Positions 8,869 through 17,846 of a stretch of DNA of 52,041 nt are shown here, one piece after another. Within the stretch, counting starts at the first letter, position 1; each line of letters starts with the position of its first letter. The stretch is from Roseivivax isoporae LMG 25204 (lineage in GTDB: Bacteria > Pseudomonadota > Alphaproteobacteria > Rhodobacterales > Rhodobacteraceae), in assembly GCF_000521865.1 (NCBI RefSeq), contig NZ_JAME01000034.1:1-52041 (forward strand), given 5' to 3'. Below the pieces are notes generated by a model, which had not been told where the DNA came from, did not search any database, and saw only the letters and a program-made list of their open reading frames with translations. A program made the position numbers and the translations under genes.

Positions 8869-10122
8869 ATGACACGACGGACCCTGAAACTGGCGCTCCT
8901 GAGCACCGCGCTCGTCGCCACGGGCGCGCAGGCGCAGGACGTGACGCTGACCATCGAAAGCTGGCGCAACGACGACCTCGCGCTCTGGCAGGACCAGATC
9001 ATCCCCGCCTTCGAGGCCGAGCATCCCGGGATCAAGCTGCGCTTCTCGCCCTCCGCGCCCCCGGAATACAACGCCGTCCTGAACTCCAAGCTCGACGCGG
9101 GCTCGGCCGGCGACCTCATCACCTGCCGGCCCTTCGACGCCTCGCTCGCGCTCTACGAGGCCGGGCACCTGACCGACCTCTCCGACCTCGACGCGATGGA
9201 CAACTTCTCGGACGTGGCGAAATCCGCATGGCAGACAGATGACGGGTCGGCCACGTTCTGCGTGCCGATGGCGAGCGTGATCCACGGCTTCATCTACAAC
9301 AAGGAAGCGTTCGCGGAGCTCGGCCTCGAGGTGCCTGAGACGGAGGAGGAGTTCTTCGCGGTGCTCGAGGCGTTCAAGGAGGACGGCACCTACATCCCGA
9401 TGGCCATGGGCACCAACGACCAGTGGGAAGCCGCGACCATGGGCTACAACAACATCGGCCCGACCTACTGGAAGGGCGAGGAAGGCCGCCAGGCGCTGAT
9501 CGCGGGCGAGCAGAAGCTGACCGATCCGCAATGGACCGCGCCCTTCGCAACGCTTGCGCGCTGGGCGGAGTACCTCGGCGACGGCTACGAGGCGCAGACC
9601 TATCCCGACAGCCAGAACCTGTTCACGCTGGGCCGTGCGGCCATCTATCCCGCCGGATCGTGGGAGATCGCGGGCTTCAACACGCAGGCGATCTTCGAGA
9701 TGGGCGCGTTCAAGCCGCCGGTGCAGGCCGAGGGCGACACCTGCTACATCTCGGACCACACCGACATCGGCATCGGGATGAACGCCGCCACCGAGCACCC
9801 CGAGGCCGCGCGCGCCTTCCTCGCATGGGTGGCGAGCCCGGAATTTGCCGAGATCTTCGGCAACGCCCTGCCCGGCTTCTTCCCGCTCTCGGACACGCCG
9901 GTGACGCTCGAGGATCCGCTGGCGCAGGAGTTCGCAAGCTGGCGCGAGGAATGCGAGTCGACCATCCGCTCGACCTACCAGATCCTGTCGCGCGGCACGC
10001 CGAACCTCGAGAACGAGACCTGGGGCGCGTCGGTCGCGGCCATCAAGGGCACCTCGACCCCCGAGGAGCTGGGCCAGGAGCTGCAGGACGGCCTCGCGAG
10101 CTGGTACGAACCCCAGCAATGA
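8869..10122 (+). CDS. Carbohydrate ABC transporter, periplasmic substrate-binding protein (417 aa)
   Basis: Family 1 extracellular solute-binding protein. It has a clean signal peptide (MTRRTLKLALLSTALVATGAQA, cleavage before QD) and a mature start VTLTIESWRNDDLALWQDQIIPAFE, typical of oligosaccharide/sugar binders. Strong ribosome-binding site GGGGAGG ahead of the ATG. Placed 36 bp after murQ, so the ligand is probably an amino sugar or muropeptide-derived saccharide. A 13-bp perfect hairpin follows 8 bp after the stop and may raise the level of this mRNA segment relative to the permeases. Confidence 0.94.
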   Translation: MTRRTLKLALLSTALVATGAQAQDVTLTIESWRNDDLALWQDQIIPAFEAEHPGIKLRFSPSAPPEYNAVLNSKLDAGSAGDLITCRPFDASLALYEAGHLTDLSDLDAMDNFSDVAKSAWQTDDGSATFCVPMASVIHGFIYNKEAFAELGLEVPETEEEFFAVLEAFKEDGTYIPMAMGTNDQWEAATMGYNNIGPTYWKGEEGRQALIAGEQKLTDPQWTAPFATLARWAEYLGDGYEAQTYPDSQNLFTLGRAAIYPAGSWEIAGFNTQAIFEMGAFKPPVQAEGDTCYISDHTDIGIGMNAATEHPEAARAFLAWVASPEFAEIFGNALPGFFPLSDTPVTLEDPLAQEFASWREECESTIRSTYQILSRGTPNLENETWGASVAAIKGTSTPEELGQELQDGLASWYEPQQ

Positions 10123-10452
10123 CCCCGGACGGGCGGCGCGCGCCGCGGCTCGCGCGCGCCGCCCGCCCTTCATGCCGGATGTCTCCGGCGGGGACCTGAT
10201 CCGACCGACAACGCGGGGGCCTTCCGCCCCGTTCCCTGCCGCGCCCGCCCGGCGCGACGCGTGGCGCGTCCTTGGTCCGCGACCTTCCCCGCCGAAGGCG
10301 GCGCACCCCTCAACCGGAGCGGCGTTCATGATTTCTCATCCAAGACTGCGCCTCGATCGCACTACGGTACTGGCGGGCAAGCCAAGGACCGGGGCCCACG
10401 CCGGCTCTCGCCCGCGGACCCCTGGACGCGGCCGTGCCGGAGGGATCGGCCA
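10123..10452 (+). other. 330-bp gap between binding protein and permease genes
   Basis: The gap holds the strong hairpin at 10131-10164 and then about 290 bp of mostly GC-rich sequence. The permease frame is open back to 10261, but with no good start before 10453. A 42-codon ORF with its own ribosome-binding site occupies 10328-10456. Nothing else was recognised. Confidence 0.6.
10131..10164 (+). terminator. Strong stem-loop after the binding-protein gene
   Basis: Perfect 13-bp stem: GGGCGGCGCGCGC (10131-10143) pairs with GCGCGCGCCGCCC (10152-10164) around an 8-nt loop. No T-run follows, so it is more likely an mRNA-stabilising or attenuating structure than a complete terminator. This is common between solute-binding-protein and permease genes, which need different expression levels. 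Confidence 0.65.
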
Positions 10453-10456
10453 ATGA
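10328..10456 (+). CDS. Possible leader ORF (42 aa) coupled to permease 1
   Basis: The ATG at 10328 has GGAG 7-8 bases upstream. The frame runs 42 codons and ends in a TGA that overlaps the permease ATG (ATGA, 10453-10456). The product is basic and Gly/Arg-rich with the segment HPRLRLDRTTVLAGKPRTG. No homologue is recognised. It could be a translationally coupled leader peptide, a remnant, or chance. Confidence 0.25.
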   Translation: MISHPRLRLDRTTVLAGKPRTGAHAGSRPRTPGRGRAGGIGQ

Positions 10457-11361
10457 CCCGCATCCGCTGGCACATCGTGGTGTTCCTGGCGCCCGCCGTG
10501 ATCGTCTACACGGCCGTCATGGTTTTTCCGCTCTTCAACACGTTGCGGCTCGCGCTCTACGCGCGAGCCGAGGAAGGCCGCGTGTTCGTCGGGCTCGACA
10601 ACTTCCGCACGCTGTTCTTCGATCCCGTCTGGGCCGACCAGTTCTGGAACGCGCTCGGCAACAACTTCTGGTTCTTCCTGGTGCACATGCTGGTGCAGAA
10701 CCCCATCGGCATCGCGCTCGCGGCGCTTCTCAGCCATCCGCGCCTGCGCTTCGCCGCGCTCTACCGCTCGGCGATCTTCATCCCGACGATCCTGAGCTTC
10801 GTGATCGTGGGCTTCGCGTGGAAGCTCATCCTGTCGCCGATCTGGGGCATCGCGCCGTCCATGCTGGACGCGGTCGGCCTGAAGGCGCTCTTCGCGCCGT
10901 GGCTCGGACGCGAGGAATACGCCCTGACGACGCTCGCGCTGATCTCGGTCTGGCAGTTCGTCGGCATCCCGATGATGCTGATCTATGCCGCGCTCCTGTC
11001 GATTCCCGACGAGATCCTCGAGGCCGGAGAGGTCGACGGCATCACCGGCCTGGCCGCCTTCTGGAAGATCAAGCTCCCGCTGATCCTGCCCTCGATCGGG
11101 ATCATCTCGATCCTGACCTTCGTGGGCAACTTCAACGCCTTCGACCTGATCTACGCGGCGCAGGGCGCTCTGGCGGGGCCGGATTTCTCGACCGACATCC
11201 TCGGCACCTTCATGTACCGCACCTTCTTCGGCTTCCAGCTGCAGCTCGGCGATCCGCACATGGGGTCGGCCATCGCGGGGGCCATGTTCGCGATCATCCT
11301 CGTGGGCGTCTGCCTCTACCTCTTCGGCATCCAGTCCCGGATGCGCCGCTACCAGCTGTGA
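10453..11361 (+). CDS. Sugar ABC transporter permease 1 (302 aa)
   Basis: Inner-membrane permease of the MalF/UgpA type. The first membrane segment is IVVFLAPAVIVYTAVMVFPLF, and further hydrophobic segments give a six-helix pattern. The cytoplasmic EAA loop is visible as EAGEVDGITGLAAFWKIKLPLILPSI. The ATG at 10453 has GGAGGG 8 bp upstream; the longer open frame from 10261 lacks such a site. It is 10 bp before the second permease gene and pairs with it to form the channel. Confidence 0.93.
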   Translation: MTRIRWHIVVFLAPAVIVYTAVMVFPLFNTLRLALYARAEEGRVFVGLDNFRTLFFDPVWADQFWNALGNNFWFFLVHMLVQNPIGIALAALLSHPRLRFAALYRSAIFIPTILSFVIVGFAWKLILSPIWGIAPSMLDAVGLKALFAPWLGREEYALTTLALISVWQFVGIPMMLIYAALLSIPDEILEAGEVDGITGLAAFWKIKLPLILPSIGIISILTFVGNFNAFDLIYAAQGALAGPDFSTDILGTFMYRTFFGFQLQLGDPHMGSAIAGAMFAIILVGVCLYLFGIQSRMRRYQL

Positions 11362-11371
11362 GGACCCGGCC

Positions 11372-12211
11372 ATGAGCTCCGCCCGCCGCAACCCGCTGAA
11401 TGCCGCCGCCATGCACGGCGCGCTGATCCTCTACACGCTGATCGCGCTGTTCCCGGTCTTCGTGATCCTCATCAACAGCTTCAAGGAACGGCGCGCGATC
11501 TTCCGCGAACCGCTGGCGCTGCCCGACGGCGAGAGCTTCTCGCTCATCGGCTACCAGACGGTGCTGAAGCAGGGCGATTTCCTGCTCTACTTCCAGAACT
11601 CGATGATCGTGACCGTGGGATCGCTGTTCTTCATCCTGCTCTTCGGGGCGATGGCAGCCTACGCGCTGTCGGAATACCGCTTCCGCGGCAGCCTGCTCAT
11701 GGGGCTCTACCTGGCGCTCGGGATCATGATCCCGATCCGCATCGGCACGGTCGCGATCCTCGAGATGATGGTGGCGACGGGGCTCGTGAACACGCTCTGG
11801 GCGCTGATCCTCGTCTACACCGCGCAGGGCCTGCCGCTCGCCGTGTTCATCCTGTCGGAGTTCATGCGCCAGGTGTCGGACGACCTGAAGAATGCGGGCC
11901 GCATCGACGGGCTGTCGGAATACACGATCTTCTTCCGGCTGGTGCTGCCGCTGGTGCGCCCCGCCATGGCGACGGTCGCGGTCTTCAACATGATCCCGAT
12001 CTGGAACGACCTCTGGTTCCCGCTGATCCTCGCCCCCTCGGAAGAGACGAAGACGCTGACGCTCGGCAGCCAGGTGTTCATCGGCCAGTTCGTCACCGAC
12101 TGGAACGCGGTCCTGTCGGCGCTCAGCATGGCGATCCTGCCGGTCCTCGTGCTCTACGTCATCTTCTCGCGCCAGCTCATCCGCGGGATCACGTCGGGAG
12201 CGGTGAAATGA
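11372..12211 (+). CDS. Sugar ABC transporter permease 2 (279 aa)
   Basis: MalG/UgpE-type permease. The N-terminal segment GALILYTLIALFPVFVILINSFKERRAIF is typical of the second permease in carbohydrate transporters, and the EAA loop is KNAGRIDGLSEYTIFFRLVLPLVRPAMATV. Six hydrophobic segments are visible. The stop overlaps the ATG of the oxidoreductase (ATGA, 12208-12211), so translation is coupled. Confidence 0.93.
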   Translation: MSSARRNPLNAAAMHGALILYTLIALFPVFVILINSFKERRAIFREPLALPDGESFSLIGYQTVLKQGDFLLYFQNSMIVTVGSLFFILLFGAMAAYALSEYRFRGSLLMGLYLALGIMIPIRIGTVAILEMMVATGLVNTLWALILVYTAQGLPLAVFILSEFMRQVSDDLKNAGRIDGLSEYTIFFRLVLPLVRPAMATVAVFNMIPIWNDLWFPLILAPSEETKTLTLGSQVFIGQFVTDWNAVLSALSMAILPVLVLYVIFSRQLIRGITSGAVK

Positions 12212-13242
12212 CCCGGGTGCTTATCGCCGGCCTCGGCACCATGGGGCAAAGCCACGCGCTGGCCCACCACGTCCACCCGGACGCCGAGATCGTGGGGCTC
12301 GTCAACCGCTCGGCGGTCGACCTGCCGGAGGCGCTGTCGGACTATCCGCTCTACGACGATTTCGGCGCGGCGCTAGAGGCGACGGCGCCCGACCTCGTGG
12401 TGGTCGCCACCTATTCCGACAGCCATGCCGACTATGCCTGCGCGGCGATGGAACGCGGCGCGCACGTCTTCGTCGAGAAGCCGCTCGCCACGAACGTCGC
12501 CGATGCCGCGCGCGTGGTCGAGACGGCGCGCGCCACGGGCCGCAAGCTGGTCGTGGGCTACATCCTGCGCCATCACCCGAGCTGGCAGCGCCTCATCGCC
12601 GAGGCCCGCGCGCTGGGCGGTCCCTACGTGTTCCGGCTGAACCTCAACCAGCAATCGTCGGGCGCGGAATGGGAGACGCACAAGGCGCTCATGCGCACGA
12701 CCTCACCCATTGTCGATTGCGGCGTGCACTATGTGGACGTGATGTGCCAGATCACCGATGCCGAGCCGCTGCGCGTGCACGGCATCGGGCTCAGGCTCTC
12801 GGACGAGATCGCGCCCGACATGTACAATTACGGGCAATTCCAGGTCGTCTTTTCGGACGGGTCGGTCGGCTGGTACGAGGCCGGCTGGGGTCCGATGATG
12901 TCCGAGACCGCGTTCTTCGTGAAGGACGTGGTCAGCCCGAACGGCGCGGTGTCGATCTCGGACGGGAACAAGGGCGCGTCGGCCGATGTCGACGGCCACA
13001 CCCGGGTGGGCGCGCTGAAGGTGCACCGCCCGGACGGCGACACCGACATCGCCCTGCCCGACGAACCCGGCCACCAGGCGCTCTGCGACGCCGAGCAGGC
13101 CTATGTCCTGCGCGCCATCGCCGAGGACATCGACCTGTCCCGCCACATGACCGACGCGGTGCAATCGCTCGCCATCTGCCTTGCGGCGGACCAAAGCATC
13201 CGCACCGGCGCCCCCGTATCGCTCAAGGAGACCTCCGCATGA
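12208..13242 (+). CDS. Gfo/Idh/MocA-family NAD(P)-dependent oxidoreductase (344 aa)
   Basis: Rossmann-fold sugar dehydrogenase. The N-terminus has VLIAGLGTMGQSHALAHH (GxGxxG nucleotide motif) and the family EKP motif as HVFVEKPLATN. The C-terminal part has the alpha/beta substrate domain with DCGVHYVDVMCQI. It overlaps the permease by 4 bp and the ATPase gene by 4 bp, so it is embedded between transporter components. That placement implies it acts on the imported sugar, but the substrate cannot be read from sequence. Its presence beside murQ is unusual, since the MurNAc to fructose-6-P route needs no redox step. Confidence 0.92.
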   Translation: MTRVLIAGLGTMGQSHALAHHVHPDAEIVGLVNRSAVDLPEALSDYPLYDDFGAALEATAPDLVVVATYSDSHADYACAAMERGAHVFVEKPLATNVADAARVVETARATGRKLVVGYILRHHPSWQRLIAEARALGGPYVFRLNLNQQSSGAEWETHKALMRTTSPIVDCGVHYVDVMCQITDAEPLRVHGIGLRLSDEIAPDMYNYGQFQVVFSDGSVGWYEAGWGPMMSETAFFVKDVVSPNGAVSISDGNKGASADVDGHTRVGALKVHRPDGDTDIALPDEPGHQALCDAEQAYVLRAIAEDIDLSRHMTDAVQSLAICLAADQSIRTGAPVSLKETSA

Positions 13243-14234
13243 CCGCCCTGACGCTCGCCTCCGTGAACAAGAGCTTCGGCAAGACACATGTGCTCAAGGA
13301 CATCGACCTCGAGGTGCAGGACGGCGAGTTCGTCGTCTTCGTGGGCCCCTCGGGCTGCGGCAAGTCCACGCTGCTGCGGGTCATCGCGGGGCTCGAGGAC
13401 GCGAGTTCGGGCGACATCGTGATCGGCGGCGCGCGGGTGAACGAGACGCCGCCGTCGAAGCGCGGCATCGCCATGGTGTTCCAGTCCTACGCGCTCTACC
13501 CGCACCTGAACGTGCGCGGCAACATGGCGCTGGCGCTGCGGCAGGAGGGGCGGCCCAAGGCCGAGATCGCCCAGCGGATCGACCGCGCCGCGGGCATGCT
13601 GAACCTCAAGGCCTATCTCGACCGCTACCCGTCGGAACTGTCGGGCGGCCAGCGCCAGCGGGTGGCGATCGGGCGCGCCATCGTGCGCGAGCCCAAGCTC
13701 TTCCTTTTCGACGAGCCCTTGTCGAACCTCGACGCGGCGCTCCGGATGAACACGCGGCTCGAGATCGCCAACCTGCACCGGCAGCTCGGGGCGTCGATGG
13801 TCTATGTCACCCACGACCAGACCGAGGCGATGACCCTCGCCGACAAGATCGTGGTGCTGCGCGACGGGCGCGTGGAGCAGATCGGCAGCCCGATGGCGCT
13901 CTACAACGACCCCGCGAACCGTTTCGTCGCGGGCTTCCTCGGTGCGCCCTCCATGAACTTCTTCCCCGAGGATCTCGTGGCGGGCGGCACGCACCGGACG
14001 CTCGGCGTGCGGCCCGAGGACCTGTTCCTGTCGGAGGACGGCGCGCTCGCCGCGCGGGTACGCCACGTGGAGCAGCTTGGCGGTGACACCAACGTGATCG
14101 CGGACGTGAGCGGGCACCAGATCACCGCGCGGCTGTTCGGCCAGCACGCGATCGACCCGGGCCAGGAGGTGCGCTTCGGCTTCGAGCCGCGCAGGGTCTA
14201 CCGCTTCGACGCCGAGGGCGCTCGCCTGCACTGA
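13239..14234 (+). CDS. Sugar ABC transporter ATP-binding protein, UgpC/MalK type (331 aa)
   Basis: ATPase powering the importer. Walker A GPSGCGKS is at 36-43, signature LSGGQ at 134-138, Walker B LFLFDEP at 154-160 and the switch histidine in YVTHDQTEAM. The C-terminal TOBE-like domain has LGVRPEDLF. It is somewhat shorter than MalK. The start at 13239 overlaps the oxidoreductase stop (ATGA). It ends the plus-strand operon 19 bp before the hairpin shared with clpX. Confidence 0.95.
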   Translation: MTALTLASVNKSFGKTHVLKDIDLEVQDGEFVVFVGPSGCGKSTLLRVIAGLEDASSGDIVIGGARVNETPPSKRGIAMVFQSYALYPHLNVRGNMALALRQEGRPKAEIAQRIDRAAGMLNLKAYLDRYPSELSGGQRQRVAIGRAIVREPKLFLFDEPLSNLDAALRMNTRLEIANLHRQLGASMVYVTHDQTEAMTLADKIVVLRDGRVEQIGSPMALYNDPANRFVAGFLGAPSMNFFPEDLVAGGTHRTLGVRPEDLFLSEDGALAARVRHVEQLGGDTNVIADVSGHQITARLFGQHAIDPGQEVRFGFEPRRVYRFDAEGARLH

Positions 14235-14253
14235 CGCCCCCTCCGAAACGCGA

Positions 14254-14282
14254 AAGGGGCGCGGTCCTCGACCACGCCCCTT
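14254..14282 (-). terminator. Bidirectional terminator between the ABC operon and clpX
   Basis: A 13-bp stem (14254-14266 with 14270-14282) around a 3-nt loop. The single C-A mismatch on the plus strand becomes a G-U pair on the minus strand, and T residues follow on the minus side. The structure therefore fits best as the clpX terminator while also serving the convergent operon. Confidence 0.65.
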
Positions 14283-14307
14283 CGGACGTTCCTGCAGGCG
14301 CTGCGGA

Positions 14308-15573
<1,266 letters not shown>

Positions 15574-15713
15574 ATCAAACCTTTCCCGGCCCTCGCGTCG
15601 ACCGGCCTTCGTCTTGCGCTCACCCTGCGCTTCCCGCGTGCGGCCGTCCTGGCGACCGCCTGTCGGGAAACCTTAGGACAGGCCATGCCCCGTCACAATC
15701 GCAAATTATGTCA

Positions 15714-15731
15714 CCGGAGCGTACGCTCCGG
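15714..15731 (-). other. Perfect 18-bp palindrome between clpP and clpX
   Basis: CCGGAGCGTACGCTCCGG reads identically on both strands: 7-bp arms around GTAC. It lies 15 bp after the clpP stop. No T-run follows, so it is a weak terminator or attenuator candidate, or a dimeric protein site ahead of clpX. Confidence 0.45.
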
Positions 15732-15746
15732 GCCGTTGCCTAACCG

Positions 15747-16379
15747 TTAGGAGGTCTTGGACTCCGCCGCCTTGCGGTCCTCGACGATCTCGTCGATCAG
15801 GCCCCATTCCTTGGCGTCCTCGGGCGACATGAAATGGTCACGCTCGAGCGCCTGTTCAACCTTCTTGAGCGTCTGGCCGGTGTGACGCACGTAGATCTCG
15901 TTCAGGCGACGCTTGAGCTTCAGCGTCTCCTCGGCGTGGATCATGATGTCCGTCGCCTGGCCCTGGTAGCCGCCCGAGGGCTGGTGCACCATGATCCGGC
16001 TGTTGGGCAGCGAGAAGCGCATGCCCGGCGCGCCGGCGGTCAGCAGCAGCGAGCCCATGGACGCCGCCTGCCCGATCACGAGCGTCGAGACCTTGGGCCG
16101 GATGTACTGCATCGTGTCGTAGATCGACAGGCCCGAGGTCACCACGCCGCCCGGCGAGTTGATGTACATCGAGATGTCCTTGGACGGGTTCTCGGCCTCG
16201 AGGTGCAGCAGCTGCGCGACGATCAGGCTCGACATGCCGTCGTGCACCGGGCCCGACACGAAGATGATCCGCTCCTTCAGGAGGCGCGAGAAGATGTCGT
16301 AGGCGCGCTCGCCCCGGCTGGTCTGCTCGACCACCATAGGAACAAGGGTGTTCATGTAGGTTTCATACGGATCGTGCAT
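15747..16379 (-). CDS. clpP: ATP-dependent Clp protease proteolytic subunit (210 aa)
   Basis: Serine peptidase that forms the ClpXP/ClpAP degradation chamber. The triad is intact: Ser107 in GQAASMGS, His132 in MVHQPSGG and Asp181 in LERDHFMS, with the same spacing as in E. coli. The ATG at 16379 gives the N-terminus [20 protein letters not shown], typical of alphaproteobacterial ClpP. The frame extends further upstream, but without family similarity. Confidence 0.98.
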   Translation of the reverse strand: MHDPYETYMNTLVPMVVEQTSRGERAYDIFSRLLKERIIFVSGPVHDGMSSLIVAQLLHLEAENPSKDISMYINSPGGVVTSGLSIYDTMQYIRPKVSTLVIGQAASMGSLLLTAGAPGMRFSLPNSRIMVHQPSGGYQGQATDIMIHAEETLKLKRRLNEIYVRHTGQTLKKVEQALERDHFMSPEDAKEWGLIDEIVEDRKAAESKTS

Positions 16380-16555
16380 CTGCGGCCTGCCTGCTCTGTC
16401 TCGGGAATGTCTGTCCGTCTCGCGTCGATGGAGTCTTAGTGACCGCCCCGCACGGGTGCAAGGGGCGCACCCCAGATCACGCACCGCGCGCCCGCCGTTG
16501 AAGCCGCGCAACGCCCCGCTACAATCGCCCCGAACGACGAGGGGAGAGGACGGGA

Positions 16556-17767
16556 ATGCAGGCGCTCGAGACGTTTCCACCCGACCGCGACAGCGCGTGC
16601 GCGCGGCTCGAGGCGTGGATCCCGCAGGCCGGCCGGCACTACGCGACGCGGCGCAACCACGACACCGGCCCGGGCACCCGGGACGGCGTGTCGCAGCTCT
16701 CGCCCTACCTGCGCCACCGCATCCTGACCGAGGAGGAGGTGCTGGCGGCGGTACTCGCCCGCCATTCCCGCGCCGGCGCGCAGAAGTTCATCGACGAGAT
16801 GTTCTGGCGCACGTACTTCAAGGGCTTCCTCGAGATGCGCCCGACGCTCTGGGGCGCCTACTGGGGCGAGCTGGCCCTGGCCTGGGACCAGGTCCAGACC
16901 GAGGCGGGCCTGCGCGCGCGGTGGGAGGCCGCCTGCAGGGGAGAGACGGGCATCGACTGCTTCGACGCCTGGGCGCACGCACTGGTCGAGACCGGCTACC
17001 TGCACAACCACGCGCGGATGTGGTTCGCCTCGATCTGGTTGTTCACGCTGAAGCTGCCGCTGGCGCTCGGCGCGGATTTCTTCCTGCGCCATCTCTGCGA
17101 CGGGGACCCGGCGTCGAACACGCTGTCCTGGCGCTGGGTGGGCGGCCTGCACACCCCCGGCAAGACCTATCTCGCGCGGGTGTCCAACATCTCGAAATAC
17201 ACCGAGGGCCGGTTCCGCCCGCTGCACCAGCTCGCGTCCGAGGCGCCGGCGGTCCAGGGCGCGCCCAACCCCGAACGGATGGCTGCGCCCGGGAGCGACC
17301 GGCTCGACCCCGCGCGCCGGTCGGTGCTGCTCCTGCACGAGGACGACCTCAGCCCGGGCTGGATGTTCGACGCGGGCCTCGCCCCCCTCGCAAGCGCGAC
17401 GCTCGACGCCACGCGCCGGCTGTCGATCCTCGAGCCCGCGCCCCATGTGGGCGCGTTCAAGCGGGCGGCGCTGTCGGACTGCGTGGCACGCGCTGCATCG
17501 CGGCTCGGCCAGGTGACCGAGGGCCTGAAGGACGCCGAATCCATCGTCGCCTGGGCCCGCGCGGCGGGGGCCGAGCAGATCGTCACCTCGCACCCGCCCG
17601 TGGGGCCGGTCGCCGACCTCCTCAAGGGCGTGACCGGCCTGCCGGTGGTGCGGCTCCTGCGCCCGTTCGACGCGCGGGCCTGGCCGCACGCCACGGCGGG
17701 CTTCTTCAAGTTCAAGGACCGCATCCCCGCGCTCCTCGGAGAGATGTCGGGCATCCGCGCCGCCTGA
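16556..17767 (+). CDS. Photolyase/cryptochrome-like FAD-binding protein with C-terminal alpha/beta domain (403 aa)
   Basis: The N-terminal half (about 1-228) is the FAD-binding domain of the DNA photolyase/cryptochrome family. It shows [47 protein letters not shown] then [12 protein letters not shown], and [19 protein letters not shown]. The antenna-binding Rossmann domain that normally precedes the FAD domain is missing; the protein begins directly with it. Instead, residues about 260-403 look like an alternating beta/alpha domain ([31 protein letters not shown]), perhaps the equivalent domain moved to the C-terminus. Function may be DNA repair or light sensing. The ATG at 16556 follows GAGGGGAGAGGA. 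Confidence 0.85.
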   Translation: MQALETFPPDRDSACARLEAWIPQAGRHYATRRNHDTGPGTRDGVSQLSPYLRHRILTEEEVLAAVLARHSRAGAQKFIDEMFWRTYFKGFLEMRPTLWGAYWGELALAWDQVQTEAGLRARWEAACRGETGIDCFDAWAHALVETGYLHNHARMWFASIWLFTLKLPLALGADFFLRHLCDGDPASNTLSWRWVGGLHTPGKTYLARVSNISKYTEGRFRPLHQLASEAPAVQGAPNPERMAAPGSDRLDPARRSVLLLHEDDLSPGWMFDAGLAPLASATLDATRRLSILEPAPHVGAFKRAALSDCVARAASRLGQVTEGLKDAESIVAWARAAGAEQIVTSHPPVGPVADLLKGVTGLPVVRLLRPFDARAWPHATAGFFKFKDRIPALLGEMSGIRAA

Positions 17768-17780
17768 CGGGCCGCGGGGC

Positions 17781-17800
17781 GGCCGGGGCTTTCCCCGGCC
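17781..17800 (+). terminator. Hairpin after the photolyase-like gene
   Basis: GGCCGGGG (17781-17788) and CCCCGGCC (17793-17800) form a perfect 8-bp stem with a CTTT loop, 13 bp after the stop. No T-tract follows. Confidence 0.4.
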
Positions 17801-17846
17801 CGCGCCGGGTGGCATGAGGGACCGCAAGCCACGCGGAGCCCGTCCC

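Noticed and set aside
7783-10329. 848-residue open frame on the minus strand opposite murQ and the binding-protein gene
   Set aside because: Arg/Ala/Gly-rich shadow of two well-supported genes; high GC keeps antisense frames open. The same applies to long minus-strand frames at 22252-24756, 44509-47049 and 47182-50022 and the plus-strand frame at 28899-31136.
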